From Betaproteobacteria bacterium (lineage in GTDB: Bacteria > Pseudomonadota > Gammaproteobacteria > Burkholderiales > Usitatibacteraceae): a stretch of DNA of 35,188 bases. This document shows positions 9,953 to 17,929 of the stretch, piece after piece. The stretch spans positions 1 to 35,188 of the forward strand of contig JAEUNB010000301.1 of the NCBI GenBank assembly GCA_016790625.1. Reading direction: 5' to 3'. The position numbers and the translations under genes are program-made. A model generated the notes under the pieces. That model made no database searches. It was not told the DNA's origin and saw only the letters and a program-made list of their open reading frames with translations. The number at the start of each line of letters is the position of its first letter. The first letter of the stretch is position 1.

Positions 9953-9989
9953 CAAAACAAAACGGGGAAGCGATGTTTCGCTTCCCCGT
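9953..9989 (-). terminator. Rho-independent terminator after tsf
   Basis: On the minus strand a perfect 12-bp stem (ACGGGGAAGCGA / TCGCTTCCCCGT) with a four-base loop is followed by TTTTGTTTT. It begins 8 bases past the tsf stop codon. It should end most rpsB-tsf transcripts before pyrH. Confidence 0.9.
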
Positions 9990-9997
9990 ATTACTGC

Positions 9998-10885
9998 TTA
10001 TCGTGCTGCGGCTGCCGCTGCTTCCGCGACTTCCGCCGCGAAATCCGTCACCTTCTTTTCGATGCCTTCGCCGACAACATACAGCGTGAAGCCATTGATC
10101 GTGGCGCCCTTGGACTTCATCAGCGCTTCGATGGTCAGCTTGTCGTCTTTCACGAACGGCTGCGACAGCAACGAGACTTCCTTCAGGTACTTGGCGATCG
10201 AGCCTTCGACCATCTTGGCGACGATCTCGGCCGGCTTGCCGGATTCGGCAGCCTTGCCTTCGGCAACAGCACGTTCCTTGGCGATGTCTTCCGCGGGTAC
10301 GCCTTTGGAATCGAGCGACTTCGGCTTCGATGCGGCAATGTGCATCGAAACGTCCTTGGCCAGCGTCACATCGCCGCCGGTGATGTCGACCAGCACGCCA
10401 ACCTTGGCACCGCCGTGGATGTAGTTGTTCAAGGCACCCTTGGCTTCCACGCGCTGGAAACGGCGGATGGACATGTTTTCACCGATCTTGCCGATCAATG
10501 CCTTGCGGGTTTCTTCAACGCTGGTGCCGTTGATGTCGAGCGCGGACAGCGCGGCAACGTCGGCCGGGTTCTTGGTGGCAACGAGTTCGGCCAGCTTGGC
10601 GGACAACGCCAGGAAGTCGTCGTTCTTGGCGACAAAGTCAGTCTCGCAGTTCACTTCGACGATGGCGCCCAGCTTCTGGTCGCCCGAAATGTGAATTGCC
10701 ACTACGCCCTCAGCGGCCACGCGGCTGGCGGCCTTGCTTGCCTTATTGCCCAGTTTTACGCGCAGGATTTCCTCGGCCTTGGCCATATCGCCACCCGCCT
10801 CGGTCAATGCCTTCTTGCATTCCATCATCGGCGCGTCGGTCTTCTCGCGCAATTCTTTCACCATGCCTGCTGTAATTTCTGCCAT
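9998..10885 (-). CDS. tsf: Elongation factor Ts
   Basis: EF-Ts is the guanine-nucleotide exchange factor for EF-Tu. The 295-residue product starts [13 protein letters not shown], the usual EF-Ts N terminus. The Tu-binding motif is [12 protein letters not shown], followed by a UBA-like helix region, then the core C-E-T-D-F-V-A and the C-terminal module. I chose the ATG at 10885 because the N terminus matches the family and AGG lies about 10 bases upstream. The frame stays open another 31 codons upstream without homology. It is paired with rpsB, with a terminator in the gap. Confidence 0.97.
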   Translation of the reverse strand: MAEITAGMVKELREKTDAPMMECKKALTEAGGDMAKAEEILRVKLGNKASKAASRVAAEGVVAIHISGDQKLGAIVEVNCETDFVAKNDDFLALSAKLAELVATKNPADVAALSALDINGTSVEETRKALIGKIGENMSIRRFQRVEAKGALNNYIHGGAKVGVLVDITGGDVTLAKDVSMHIAASKPKSLDSKGVPAEDIAKERAVAEGKAAESGKPAEIVAKMVEGSIAKYLKEVSLLSQPFVKDDKLTIEALMKSKGATINGFTLYVVGEGIEKKVTDFAAEVAEAAAAAAR

Positions 10886-11009
10886 TGCCGTTACCTGTTC
10901 TAAGTTGTTTATCGTTGTCTGCGAATCAAAAAATTGACTGGCTTTGCCAGCCATTTTTTGCTGATATTTGCCGGGCAAAAGTGGATTTTTACTTTTGCCC
11001 GATTAGCTT

Positions 11010-11037
11010 AAAAAAAAGGGGCCGGAGCCCCTTTTTT
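11010..11037 (-). terminator. Terminator or attenuator between rpsB and tsf
   Basis: On the minus strand GGGGC-TCCG-GCCCC forms a hairpin whose flanking A6 and T6 runs extend the stem and supply the U-tract. It starts 13 bases after the rpsB stop. In E. coli a partial terminator in the same place sets the rpsB to tsf ratio. By analogy this one probably lets some transcripts through. Confidence 0.85.
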
Positions 11038-11050
11038 CCGATTGCTGTTA

Positions 11051-11794
11051 TTACTTGGCGTCGTCTTCGGTGACTTCGACCAGCTCGTCGCCCGGCTTGA
11101 CCATTTCCTGGATGACCTGGCTCTTGCCCTCGAGGATCGCATCAGCCACGCCACGCGCATAGAGGCGAATCGCGCGAGTCGAGTCATCATTACCGGGGAT
11201 AACGTAATCCACGCCGTCCATCGAATTGTTGGTATCGACCACGCCGATCACCGGGATACCCAGCTTCTTGGCTTCGGTCACGGCGATCTTGTGGAAGCCG
11301 ACGTCGATGACGAAAATCGCATCTGGCACGCCGCCCATGTCCTTGATGCCGCCCATGGAGCGCTGCAGCTTTTCCAGTTCACGCGAATAGGTCAGCGCTT
11401 CTTTCTTGGAGAGCTTCTCGAGCGAGCCGTCTTCGACCATCTGCTCGAGTTCTTTCAGGCGCTTCAGCGAGCCTTTGACCGTCTTGTAGTTGGTCAGCAT
11501 GCCGCCGAGCCAACGCGAATCGACATAAGGCATGCCGGCGCGCTGCGCTTCTTCCATCACGATTTCGCGAGCTTGACGCTTGGTGCCAACGAACAGGATG
11601 GTGCCTTTGTTCGAAGCCAATTGGCGCACAAACTTGAGCGCGTCCTGGTACATCGGGAGCGACTTCTCAAGGTTGATGATGTGAATCTTGTTGCGGGCAC
11701 CGAAAATAAAGGGTGCCATCTTGGGGTTCCAGAAACGGGTCTGGTGTCCGAAATGGACGCCCGCTTCCAGCATTTGACGCATGGTTACCGACAT
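11051..11794 (-). CDS. rpsB: 30S ribosomal protein S2
   Basis: S2 is a 30S-subunit protein that binds late in assembly and helps hold S1. The 247-residue product starts [22 protein letters not shown], the standard S2 N terminus. It contains the later signature [19 protein letters not shown]. The ATG at 11794 has GGAG about 8 bases upstream. An in-frame ATG four codons earlier would overlap that site and is rejected. A near-consensus promoter at 11927-11956 and a structured leader of about 125 nt precede it. The upstream neighbour is divergent. Confidence 0.97.
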   Translation of the reverse strand: MSVTMRQMLEAGVHFGHQTRFWNPKMAPFIFGARNKIHIINLEKSLPMYQDALKFVRQLASNKGTILFVGTKRQAREIVMEEAQRAGMPYVDSRWLGGMLTNYKTVKGSLKRLKELEQMVEDGSLEKLSKKEALTYSRELEKLQRSMGGIKDMGGVPDAIFVIDVGFHKIAVTEAKKLGIPVIGVVDTNNSMDGVDYVIPGNDDSTRAIRLYARGVADAILEGKSQVIQEMVKPGDELVEVTEDDAK

Positions 11795-11920
11795 GAAAAA
11801 CTCCAAAAGTTAAGGTTTGCCTCCCCTCACAAGACTCTTTCCGCGCATTTGGCACGGCGAGAGACCTTAACGGTGCAAGGGTGCGAATTTGCCGGAAAAG
11901 AAACATTCCATCCCGGACAG
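11795..11920 (-). promoter_or_regulatory. Structured rpsB 5' leader, candidate S2 autoregulatory site
   Basis: The predicted rpsB mRNA leader contains a perfect 8-bp long-range inverted repeat (GTTAAGGT at 11864-11871 read on the minus strand, ACCTTAAC at 11809-11816). Just inside it CTCTC can pair with GGGAG. The closing strand ends about 7 bases before the GGAG ribosome binding site. S2 represses its own operon through a leader structure in E. coli. Whether this leader does the same is inference. Confidence 0.45.
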
Positions 11921-11926
11921 CCCGTA

Positions 11927-11956
11927 ATTATAGTCCGAAAAACCGAGAAAAATCAA
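11927..11956 (-). promoter_or_regulatory. Sigma-70-type promoter for rpsB-tsf
   Basis: On the minus strand TTGATT (11956-11951) and a perfect TATAAT (11932-11927) are separated by 18 bases. The expected start site is near 11920, about 125 nt upstream of the rpsB ATG. A strong promoter suits a ribosomal protein operon. Confidence 0.75.
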
Positions 11957-11963
11957 ACAGCTG

Positions 11964-12488
11964 ATGGACGCGAACCGCATTTTGCTCATGTTTGTGGTGC
12001 GATTGGCGCTTTCTGCCGCCATCCTGTGGCTGGTTTACCGGTATGTAGGCATGATCCCCTTCATTCTGTCCATCCCGATTGCCGGTGCGTTGCTGGCGAA
12101 ACCGATTCTCGAGGGCGCAAGCAGCTGGTTCGGATGGGCACGCAAGCAGCCCTACGAGGAATGGCAGGGCCGCTACTACGAATTTGCCAACACACAGATC
12201 CGCATTTTTGAGGTCGACGGTCAATTATGGGCGCAGGACAGCGACCTGCTGCGCGTCATCGGCGAAAAACCCACTCTGATGCTGGGTAGCGTCTACGGCG
12301 CAGGGGACTACGCACCGATTCCCGGCACCCGATTTCACGGATTCTCACCATCAGGCGCCGAGAAGGTCCTCAAAGCCAGCAACCACTATGAGGCCGCACG
12401 CATGTTGATGTGGCTGCAGCGCGAGGTCTACAAAGCCCACAATCGCCGGCGCGAAATGGCCGCCCAAGGGGCAATAAAACCGTATTGA
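11964..12488 (+). CDS. Small membrane protein of unknown function, divergent from rpsB
   Basis: I do not recognise this 174-residue protein by name. The first ~50 residues form two probable transmembrane helices (L-L-M-F-V-V-R-L-A-L-S-A-A-I-L-W and M-I-P-F-I-L-S-I-P-I-A-G-A-L-L). A cytoplasmic-looking soluble domain follows, with aromatic-rich stretches (W-Q-G-R-Y-Y-E-F-A) and an R-I-F-E-V-D-G-Q-L-W-A segment. The C-terminal helix is basic. The ATG has no strong ribosome binding site. It starts only 8 bp from the -35 of the oppositely directed rpsB promoter, so the two share a control region, and it is followed by map. Codon use looks like its neighbours. It is likely real because it fills the gap with good coding character. 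Confidence 0.75.
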   Translation: MDANRILLMFVVRLALSAAILWLVYRYVGMIPFILSIPIAGALLAKPILEGASSWFGWARKQPYEEWQGRYYEFANTQIRIFEVDGQLWAQDSDLLRVIGEKPTLMLGSVYGAGDYAPIPGTRFHGFSPSGAEKVLKASNHYEAARMLMWLQREVYKAHNRRREMAAQGAIKPY

Positions 12489-12556
12489 AGTTGGCCACGA
12501 GTGCGGGGCTGACTCCCGGTCTGCATGACTTGAACCCGGACCGGCAAAACCCCAAT

Positions 12557-12565
12557 TGCTATACT
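12557..12565 (+). promoter_or_regulatory. Possible extended -10 promoter for map
   Basis: TGCTATACT is an extended -10 (TGn plus TATACT). A TTGAAC lies upstream but at 24 bases, too far for a normal spacer. If used, transcription would begin near 12572, giving a leader of about 25 nt before the GTG of map. Confidence 0.35.
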
Positions 12566-12596
12566 TCGGCTTGCCATACTATTTTTGAGAATCACC

Positions 12597-13397
12597 GTGA
12601 ACGCTGTCATCAAAACTCCGCAGGACATCGAAAAAATGCGCATCGCAGGCCGCCTTGCCTCCGAAGTGCTGGATTTCATCACGCCATATGTCAAAGCGGG
12701 GGTAACCACCGGCAAGCTCGATGAGTTGTGCCACGATTACATGGTCAACGTTCAAGGCACCATTCCTGCTCCGCTGAATTACGCGCCTCCGGGCCACAGG
12801 CCTTATCCGAAGTCAGTGTGCACTTCGGTCAATCACCAAGTCTGTCACGGGATTCCGGGTGACAAAGTATTGAAAAATGGGGACGTGGTTAACATCGACG
12901 TCACCGTCATCAAGGACGGCTATCACGGCGACACCAGCCGCATGTTCGGCATCGGCGAGCCGTCCATACAGGCGCGCCGCCTGAACGAAGTCACTTACGA
13001 ATCGATGTGGCGCGGCATCCACAAGGTCAAACCGGGCGCCACATTGGGCGACATCGGCCATGCCATCCAGACCTTTGCCGAAGGCAACGGCTACAGCGTG
13101 GTGCGCGAATTCTGCGGCCACGGCATTGGCAAGAAATTCCACGAAGAGCCGCAAATCCTGCACTACGGCAAGGCCGGCACTGGCATGACGCTGAAGCCCG
13201 GCATGATTTTTACCGTCGAGCCGATGATCAACGCCGGTCGCAAGGACATCCGCATGCTGGGCGATGGCTGGACCGTGGTCACCGCCGACCACAGCCTGTC
13301 GGCGCAGTGGGAACACACCGTTCTGGTGACCGAAGACGGATTTGAGGTCCTGACGGTATCCGCCGGCTCGCCTGCAGCCCCGGCTACGCTGAACTAG
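12597..13397 (+). CDS. map: Type I methionine aminopeptidase
   Basis: Map removes the N-terminal methionine from new proteins after deformylation. The 266-residue product shows the pita-bread fold metal ligands in order: D-V-T-V (first Asp), H-G-D-T (second Asp), G-H-G-I-G (His), E-P-M (Glu) and the final Q-W-E-H-T (Glu). The N terminus K-T-P-Q-D-I-E-K-M-R-I-A-G-R-L-A is typical. I chose the GTG at 12597. A TTG at 12585 in the same frame is possible, but it would sit closer to the predicted promoter and add residues not seen in the family. glnD follows after 14 bp. Def, which acts just before Map, is encoded in the facing gene cluster. Confidence 0.95.
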   Translation: MNAVIKTPQDIEKMRIAGRLASEVLDFITPYVKAGVTTGKLDELCHDYMVNVQGTIPAPLNYAPPGHRPYPKSVCTSVNHQVCHGIPGDKVLKNGDVVNIDVTVIKDGYHGDTSRMFGIGEPSIQARRLNEVTYESMWRGIHKVKPGATLGDIGHAIQTFAEGNGYSVVREFCGHGIGKKFHEEPQILHYGKAGTGMTLKPGMIFTVEPMINAGRKDIRMLGDGWTVVTADHSLSAQWEHTVLVTEDGFEVLTVSAGSPAAPATLN

Positions 13398-13411
13398 GCG
13401 CATAGCCGTTT

Positions 13412-16054
13412 ATGGCGTCCGCCAGGAAACCGGCCGCCGGTCCGCAAAAGTCTGCGCCACCGGGCGATGCTATCAACCTGACTCGCGCGGCCTACGCGAA
13501 ACACATCCGCGACTGGCTGGCCGACCAACGCAATACGCTGAAAGAAAACTACCGCAAGCGCCCGCAGGCAGACCGCAATCTGCGCCAGCACGCGGCCATT
13601 GTTGACCATGCCATCGCACGCATCGCCGTCGATATCGGCATTCCCGCCACCATGGCCATCGTCGCAGTAGGCGGCTACGGCCGTGGCTTCCTATTCCCGG
13701 CATCGGACGTCGATATCGTCGTTCTTTTGCCGAAACCCGCCGACGACACTGACTCGCACACCATTGAGGCTTTCGTCAGCCTGCTGTGGGACGTTGGACT
13801 GGAGCCCGGTATTTCTGTGCGCACCATTGACGAATGCGTTGAAGAGGCAGGCAAGGATGTCACCGTCGATACTAGCCTGCTGGAGGCGCGCGGTATCTGG
13901 GGAAACGAATTGCTAGTAGGCGAGCTGCAGCGCGCACTCGACAAGTCGCGGTCAGTCAGCCAGTTCTTCGACGCCAAGATCGACGAGCAGCGCAAACGCC
14001 ATGCACGCCACAACGATGTCGCCCTCAATCTGGAACCGAACATAAAGGAAAGCCCCGGCGGCCTGCGCGACCTTCAGACGGTCCTGTGGTTGGCCAAGGC
14101 GGCAAAGCTGGGCGAAGACTGGCAAACATTGCAGGCCAACGGACTTATCACCGCTTATGAAGGCAAGCTGATCGCGCGCCATCGCAAAGTGCTGATCGAC
14201 TTTCGCATTCGCCTGCATTACCTTGCAGGCAGGCGTGAGGACCGGTTGGTGTTTGACTATCAGACCGCATTGGCAAAGGAACTGAAAATCGACGGCGGCA
14301 AGAACAAGCTGCCCTCGGAAGTCCTGATGCGCCGTTACTACCTCACCGCCAAGGGCATCTGGCAGATGAACTCGATCCTGCTGCCGACCTTGCTGGAGCG
14401 CATTTCGCAGCGCCGCAAGGATGTGGTGAGGCGCATCGACGACGAATTCGAATTGGTCAACGGCAATATCGCCGCGCGTGATCCGTCCACCTTCAGGCGC
14501 GACCCCCATGCCATCTTTCGCGCGTTCCTCGCGCTGCAGAGCGTGCATGAGGCCGAGTTCTTCGAGCCGGAAACCCTGCGCGCACTATGGCGCAATGTGC
14601 ACCTGATCGACCAGAAATTTCGCGACGATCCCGAATCCAGCAGGCTGTTCCTGAAAATTCTGCAGAGTGAAAAGGTCACGTTCAACCTGCGTCGCATGAG
14701 CCGCTACGGTATTCTCGGCCGCTACATTCCGGCGTTCGGCCGCATCGTCGGTCAAATGCAGCATGACCTGTTCCACGTCTACACCGTGGACGAACACATC
14801 CTGATGGTGATCCGCAATCTGCGGCGCCTCGTGTTGCCACGCTTCAAGCACGAATTCCCCTTCTGTCACGAACTGGCCAACGATTTCGCGCGACCGGAAG
14901 TGTTGTACCTGGGAGCGCTATTCCACGATATTGCCAAAGGCCGGGGCGGCGATCACTCCGAACTCGGCAAGAAGGATGCGCGCCAGTTCTGCCGCAAACT
15001 AAATTTGTCGAAGAACGATACCGAGCTGGTCGCCTGGCTGGTCGAGATGCACCTGCAGATGTCGGCCGTGGCGCAGAAGCAGGACCTGTCCGACCCCGAT
15101 GTGATCTCACAGTTTGCGCAGCGCGTGGGCGACGAGCGCCGGCTGACCGCGCTTTATCTGCTGACGGTGGCCGACATTCGCGGCACCAGTCCGCATGTGT
15201 GGAATACATGGAAAGCGAAGTTGCTTGAGCAGTTGTTCCGCGCCACGCGCCGCCTGTTACGCGGTGATTCGCAGCCGAACGACCACTGGATCGATAACAA
15301 GAAACAGGAAGCGCTTAAGCTCTATCGCGAACGCGCCGGTGAAAACAGTTCGCACATGCCGGCATTGTGGTCACACGCAGATGCCAGCTATTTCCAACGT
15401 TTCGAAGCCGCAGAAATCGCATGGCACGCGGTGGTGCTGCAAAATGAAATCGCTCCTCAGAGTGCATTGGTAAAAGTGCGCACACTGGATGACGATGGCG
15501 CCGAAAACGCTTACGCAGTGATGGTCATGACCCGCGATCAGCCTGGCCTGTTTGCACGTATCACTGGTTATTTCGAGAAGCTGGCATTCGATATCGCGGC
15601 CGCCCGTGTTTACACCACAAAACACGGCTATGCGCTGGACACATTCCAGATCCTGCCGAAATCGACCAGCGCTGCACGTCATCGCGATGTTGCGCCGACC
15701 ATCGAGCGCGATCTGGCGCGCTTGCTCAACGACCCTGCCACACCGCTTTCTTCGCTGTCCGGACGCATCGCGCGGCAGGTCAAGCACTTCCCGATGGAGC
15801 CCGCCATTTCGCTAGGCCCCGCACGCTTGAAGCCGTATTACGAATTGACCGTCAGCTGCGCCGACCGACCGGGCTTGCTGTCATCGATGGCGCGCGTGTT
15901 TTTGAGCTACGACGTCAACCTGCATGACGCGCGCATCACCACACTCGGCCAGCGTGCCGAGGACGTGTTTATCGTTGCAAATCCCAAGCTCGCGGATAGC
16001 GCGTTCGCACAAGAGTTTCAGGCGAAACTGGCAAACGAATTGCGGCCACTGTAG
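13412..16054 (+). CDS. glnD: Bifunctional uridylyltransferase/uridylyl-removing enzyme GlnD
   Basis: GlnD senses glutamine and adds or removes UMP on PII proteins (GlnB/GlnK), controlling nitrogen assimilation. The 880-residue protein has all parts in order. The nucleotidyltransferase domain carries G-G-Y-G-R (87-91) and S-D-V-D (98-101). The HD domain for UMP removal has H-D-I-A-K-G at about residue 505. Two C-terminal ACT domains that bind glutamine start near residues 698 (R-D-Q-P-G-L-F-A) and 808 (A-D-R-P-G-L-L-S). Length matches E. coli (890). It probably forms an operon with map. A palindromic repeat (copy B) lies 16 bp past the stop, between it and the convergent next gene. Confidence 0.97.
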   Translation: MASARKPAAGPQKSAPPGDAINLTRAAYAKHIRDWLADQRNTLKENYRKRPQADRNLRQHAAIVDHAIARIAVDIGIPATMAIVAVGGYGRGFLFPASDVDIVVLLPKPADDTDSHTIEAFVSLLWDVGLEPGISVRTIDECVEEAGKDVTVDTSLLEARGIWGNELLVGELQRALDKSRSVSQFFDAKIDEQRKRHARHNDVALNLEPNIKESPGGLRDLQTVLWLAKAAKLGEDWQTLQANGLITAYEGKLIARHRKVLIDFRIRLHYLAGRREDRLVFDYQTALAKELKIDGGKNKLPSEVLMRRYYLTAKGIWQMNSILLPTLLERISQRRKDVVRRIDDEFELVNGNIAARDPSTFRRDPHAIFRAFLALQSVHEAEFFEPETLRALWRNVHLIDQKFRDDPESSRLFLKILQSEKVTFNLRRMSRYGILGRYIPAFGRIVGQMQHDLFHVYTVDEHILMVIRNLRRLVLPRFKHEFPFCHELANDFARPEVLYLGALFHDIAKGRGGDHSELGKKDARQFCRKLNLSKNDTELVAWLVEMHLQMSAVAQKQDLSDPDVISQFAQRVGDERRLTALYLLTVADIRGTSPHVWNTWKAKLLEQLFRATRRLLRGDSQPNDHWIDNKKQEALKLYRERAGENSSHMPALWSHADASYFQRFEAAEIAWHAVVLQNEIAPQSALVKVRTLDDDGAENAYAVMVMTRDQPGLFARITGYFEKLAFDIAAARVYTTKHGYALDTFQILPKSTSAARHRDVAPTIERDLARLLNDPATPLSSLSGRIARQVKHFPMEPAISLGPARLKPYYELTVSCADRPGLLSSMARVFLSYDVNLHDARITTLGQRAEDVFIVANPKLADSAFAQEFQAKLANELRPL

Positions 16055-16070
16055 CCACCAACAAAAATCA

Positions 16071-16136
16071 AAACTCCAGCATTGGCGCGGGTTTCAGGTT
16101 ATTTCTGCCCGGGAACCCGCGCCAATACTGGAGTTT
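16071..16136. repeat. 66-bp palindromic repeat, copy B (between convergent genes)
   Basis: The most symmetrical copy: 22 of 23 arm positions pair. The arms read AAACTCCAG, ATTGGCGCGGG and the complements. It lies between the ends of glnD and the facing membrane-protein gene. On the minus strand it is followed by a T-rich stretch (TGATTTTTG), so it may end transcription from both sides. Read from its AAA ends it is open on both strands, beginning K-L-Q-H-W-R-G-F (plus) or K-L-Q-Y-W-R-G-F (minus) and ending A-P-I/M-L-E-F. Confidence 0.9.
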
Positions 16137-16171
16137 TAACTGTTTACCCTCGTAGAGAAGAGCGCCGAAAC

Positions 16172-16570
16172 CTATTCGATTGCCTTGAGATCATTTAGCC
16201 GCAACCAGCCTCTAATGACGCGGTAGAGGTACCAAACCAGCACGGCAAGCGGCAGGATCCATAACACAAATGCACCCAGCCCGAGCGTGATGAAAGTGCC
16301 CAGCCAGAAAATAGTCCAGGCGATGATCGCCCACAAAATACCCCACCAGAAGGTGCGCGATAGCCATGAGTAATGCGTATCAACCCAGGTGCCGCGCACA
16401 TCGTCGCGCTTGACCATGCCAACGATCATTGCCACAACCGCCAGTGTCCAGAAAGTGAATGGGGCCAGGGCATGCAATGCGTACAACACATGCGTGACGG
16501 TCATTGAGCCGGAAACGTCACGCGTGCTTTCGGAGGACGACGATGGGGTTACATCAATAGTTTCGGCCAT
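16172..16570 (-). CDS. Small four-helix membrane protein, DUF4870/Tic20-like
   Basis: The 132-residue protein has a Ser/Thr-rich soluble N terminus (about residues 1-25). Hydrophobic segments follow: H-V-L-Y-A-L-H-A-L-A-P-F-T-F-W, then after a V-K-R-D-D-V-R-G-T-W-V-D-T-H loop two adjoining helices (W-W-G-I-L-W-A-I-I-A-W and the L-G-A-F-V-L-W-I-L-P-L-A-V-L-V-W stretch). The short YxxxR end is W-Y-L-Y-R-V-I-R-G-W. The pattern with a conserved charged hairpin resembles DUF4870 (Tic20-like) proteins, whose function is unknown. It is the last gene of the minus-strand cluster, 42 bp after def, and faces glnD across repeat copy B. Confidence 0.8.
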   Translation of the reverse strand: MAETIDVTPSSSSESTRDVSGSMTVTHVLYALHALAPFTFWTLAVVAMIVGMVKRDDVRGTWVDTHYSWLSRTFWWGILWAIIAWTIFWLGTFITLGLGAFVLWILPLAVLVWYLYRVIRGWLRLNDLKAIE

Positions 16571-16612
16571 GATTGTTCCTTTCGGTTGAGTACGCCACTT
16601 ACTGCCACGTCA

Positions 16613-17155
16613 TCATTCGTCGTCAACACCCGCAAGTTCGGGAAACAGCACTTCGGTAAATCCGAATTTCGACATATCGCGAATCCGCATCGGATAGAGA
16701 ACACCGTCGAGGTGATCGACTTCGTGCTGCACCACTCTCGCATGAAAACCGCCGACGGTACGATCGATGCGGTTACCGAATTGGTCAAAACCCGCATAGC
16801 GTAAGGTCGGATAGCGCGGCACCAGCCCACGCATGCCGGGCACTGACAGACAGCCTTCCCAGTCATCCACCTGTTCACTGCCCATCGGCGTCAACTCGGG
16901 ATTGATCAGCACGGTAAACGGAATGTGCTCGCGATTGGGATAGCGCGGATTGTTGCCGACTTCAAAAATCACCACGCGCACGTTCTCGCCGATCTGAGGC
17001 GCTGCCAAACCCGCGCCATTGGCGGCAACCATGCTGTCCTTCATGTCCGCCAGCAGCGCGTGCAACTCCGGCGTATTGAATTTATTCATCGGCCACGGCG
17101 CCGATTTTTCAAACAGGCTCGGTGTGCCCATTTTGACGATGGGACGAACGGCCAT
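16613..17155 (-). CDS. def: Peptide deformylase
   Basis: Def removes the formyl group from the initiator methionine of new proteins, using Fe2+ or Zn2+. All three motifs are present in the 180 residues: G-A-G-L-A-A-P-Q-I-G (47-56), E-G-C-L-S (Cys102) and Q-H-E-V-D-H (His144, Glu145, His148). Its ATG directly follows the stop of the phosphorylase gene upstream (TAAATG), so translation is probably coupled. Def is often beside fmt; here it is instead in a nucleoside-salvage context. Confidence 0.95.
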   Translation of the reverse strand: MAVRPIVKMGTPSLFEKSAPWPMNKFNTPELHALLADMKDSMVAANGAGLAAPQIGENVRVVIFEVGNNPRYPNREHIPFTVLINPELTPMGSEQVDDWEGCLSVPGMRGLVPRYPTLRYAGFDQFGNRIDRTVGGFHARVVQHEVDHLDGVLYPMRIRDMSKFGFTEVLFPELAGVDDE

Positions 17156-17926
17156 TTATGCCAGTCCTCGTTCGCTGTCAGGCAAATCGGCATGCATGGC
17201 CACGGCCTTGGCGATGATCAGGCGTACTTTCTCCATGCCGGCCGCCAACACGGTGTCAGCATCGGCGAGTTTGATACCTTCCGATGACGTGCCGAGCCCG
17301 GCGGCGTGATTCATCGACAGTGCCAGCGTCGCATAAGAGAGTTTTTTCTCGCGTGCGAGTGTCGCTTCCGGCATTGACGTCATCCCGACCATGGTGCAGC
17401 CGTCGCGGCCCAGGCGAAGTATTTCCGCACGAGTTTCCAAACGCGGGCCGTTCATTACACCCAGTACGCCACCGTCGAACACGGTTTGCGTCGTCGCTTC
17501 TGCCGCGACCAGCACCAGTTCGCGCGCGCGCGCGCAAAACGGAAAGGTGAAATCAACATGAGTGACCGGCTCATCACCCTCGAAGAAGGTCTGTTTGCGG
17601 CCATGTGTGTAATCGATGATCTGGTCCGGCACCGCCAGCACACCCGGCCCCATGTTGGTAGCAATGCCGCCGACCGCGTTGACAGCGATGATGCGCGTGG
17701 CGCCTGCCTTGGCCAGCGCCCAGATATTGGCGCGGTAGTTGACCTCATGTGGCGGCAACGTATGCGCATAGCCATGACGCGCGAGGAAAATCATCTCCGC
17801 CGCACCGATGCGGCCAAACGTCAGGTGGCCTGATGGTTCGCCATACGGCGTGCGCACCACTTCGCGCCGGGTAATTTCCAGGCTGGCCAGGTTGGTGAGA
17901 CCGGTGCCGCCGATGATGGCCAACAT
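17156..17926 (-). CDS. mtnP: S-methyl-5'-thioinosine/thioadenosine phosphorylase (PNP family)
   Basis: The 256-residue protein is a trimeric-type PNP/MTAP family phosphorylase that splits a methylthio-nucleoside to methylthioribose-1-phosphate and a base. The N terminus I-I-G-G-T-G-L supplies the phosphate loop, A-R-H-G-Y-x-H-x-x-P-P-H follows, and N-A-V-G-G-I-A and G-V-M-N-G-P-R-L-E-T lie in the core. The region that in adenosine-type MTAP carries Asp-rich base contacts reads S-M-N-H-A-A-G-L-G here. That suggests a 6-oxopurine (methylthioinosine, as in Pseudomonas MTIP) rather than adenine substrate. This is family-based inference. The released hypoxanthine would be used by hpt, three bases upstream. 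A 13-base CG alternation (17521-17533) lies inside the gene. Confidence 0.85.
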   Translation of the reverse strand: MLAIIGGTGLTNLASLEITRREVVRTPYGEPSGHLTFGRIGAAEMIFLARHGYAHTLPPHEVNYRANIWALAKAGATRIIAVNAVGGIATNMGPGVLAVPDQIIDYTHGRKQTFFEGDEPVTHVDFTFPFCARARELVLVAAEATTQTVFDGGVLGVMNGPRLETRAEILRLGRDGCTMVGMTSMPEATLAREKKLSYATLALSMNHAAGLGTSSEGIKLADADTVLAAGMEKVRLIIAKAVAMHADLPDSERGLA

Positions 17927-17929
17927 CGC

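Noticed and set aside
11042..12211. A 389-codon frame on the plus strand opposite rpsB.
   Set aside because: It runs antisense through rpsB and its promoter and overlaps the membrane-protein gene in a different frame.
15924..16139. A plus-strand reading frame that runs through the end of glnD into copy B and ends with the repeat peptide.
   Set aside because: It lies in another frame of glnD and has no independent support; it only shows that copy B is open on this strand.
17721..17737. A further ATATTGGCGCGG match inside the phosphorylase gene.
   Set aside because: It is a short coincidence in coding sequence with no second arm and no CTCCAG end.
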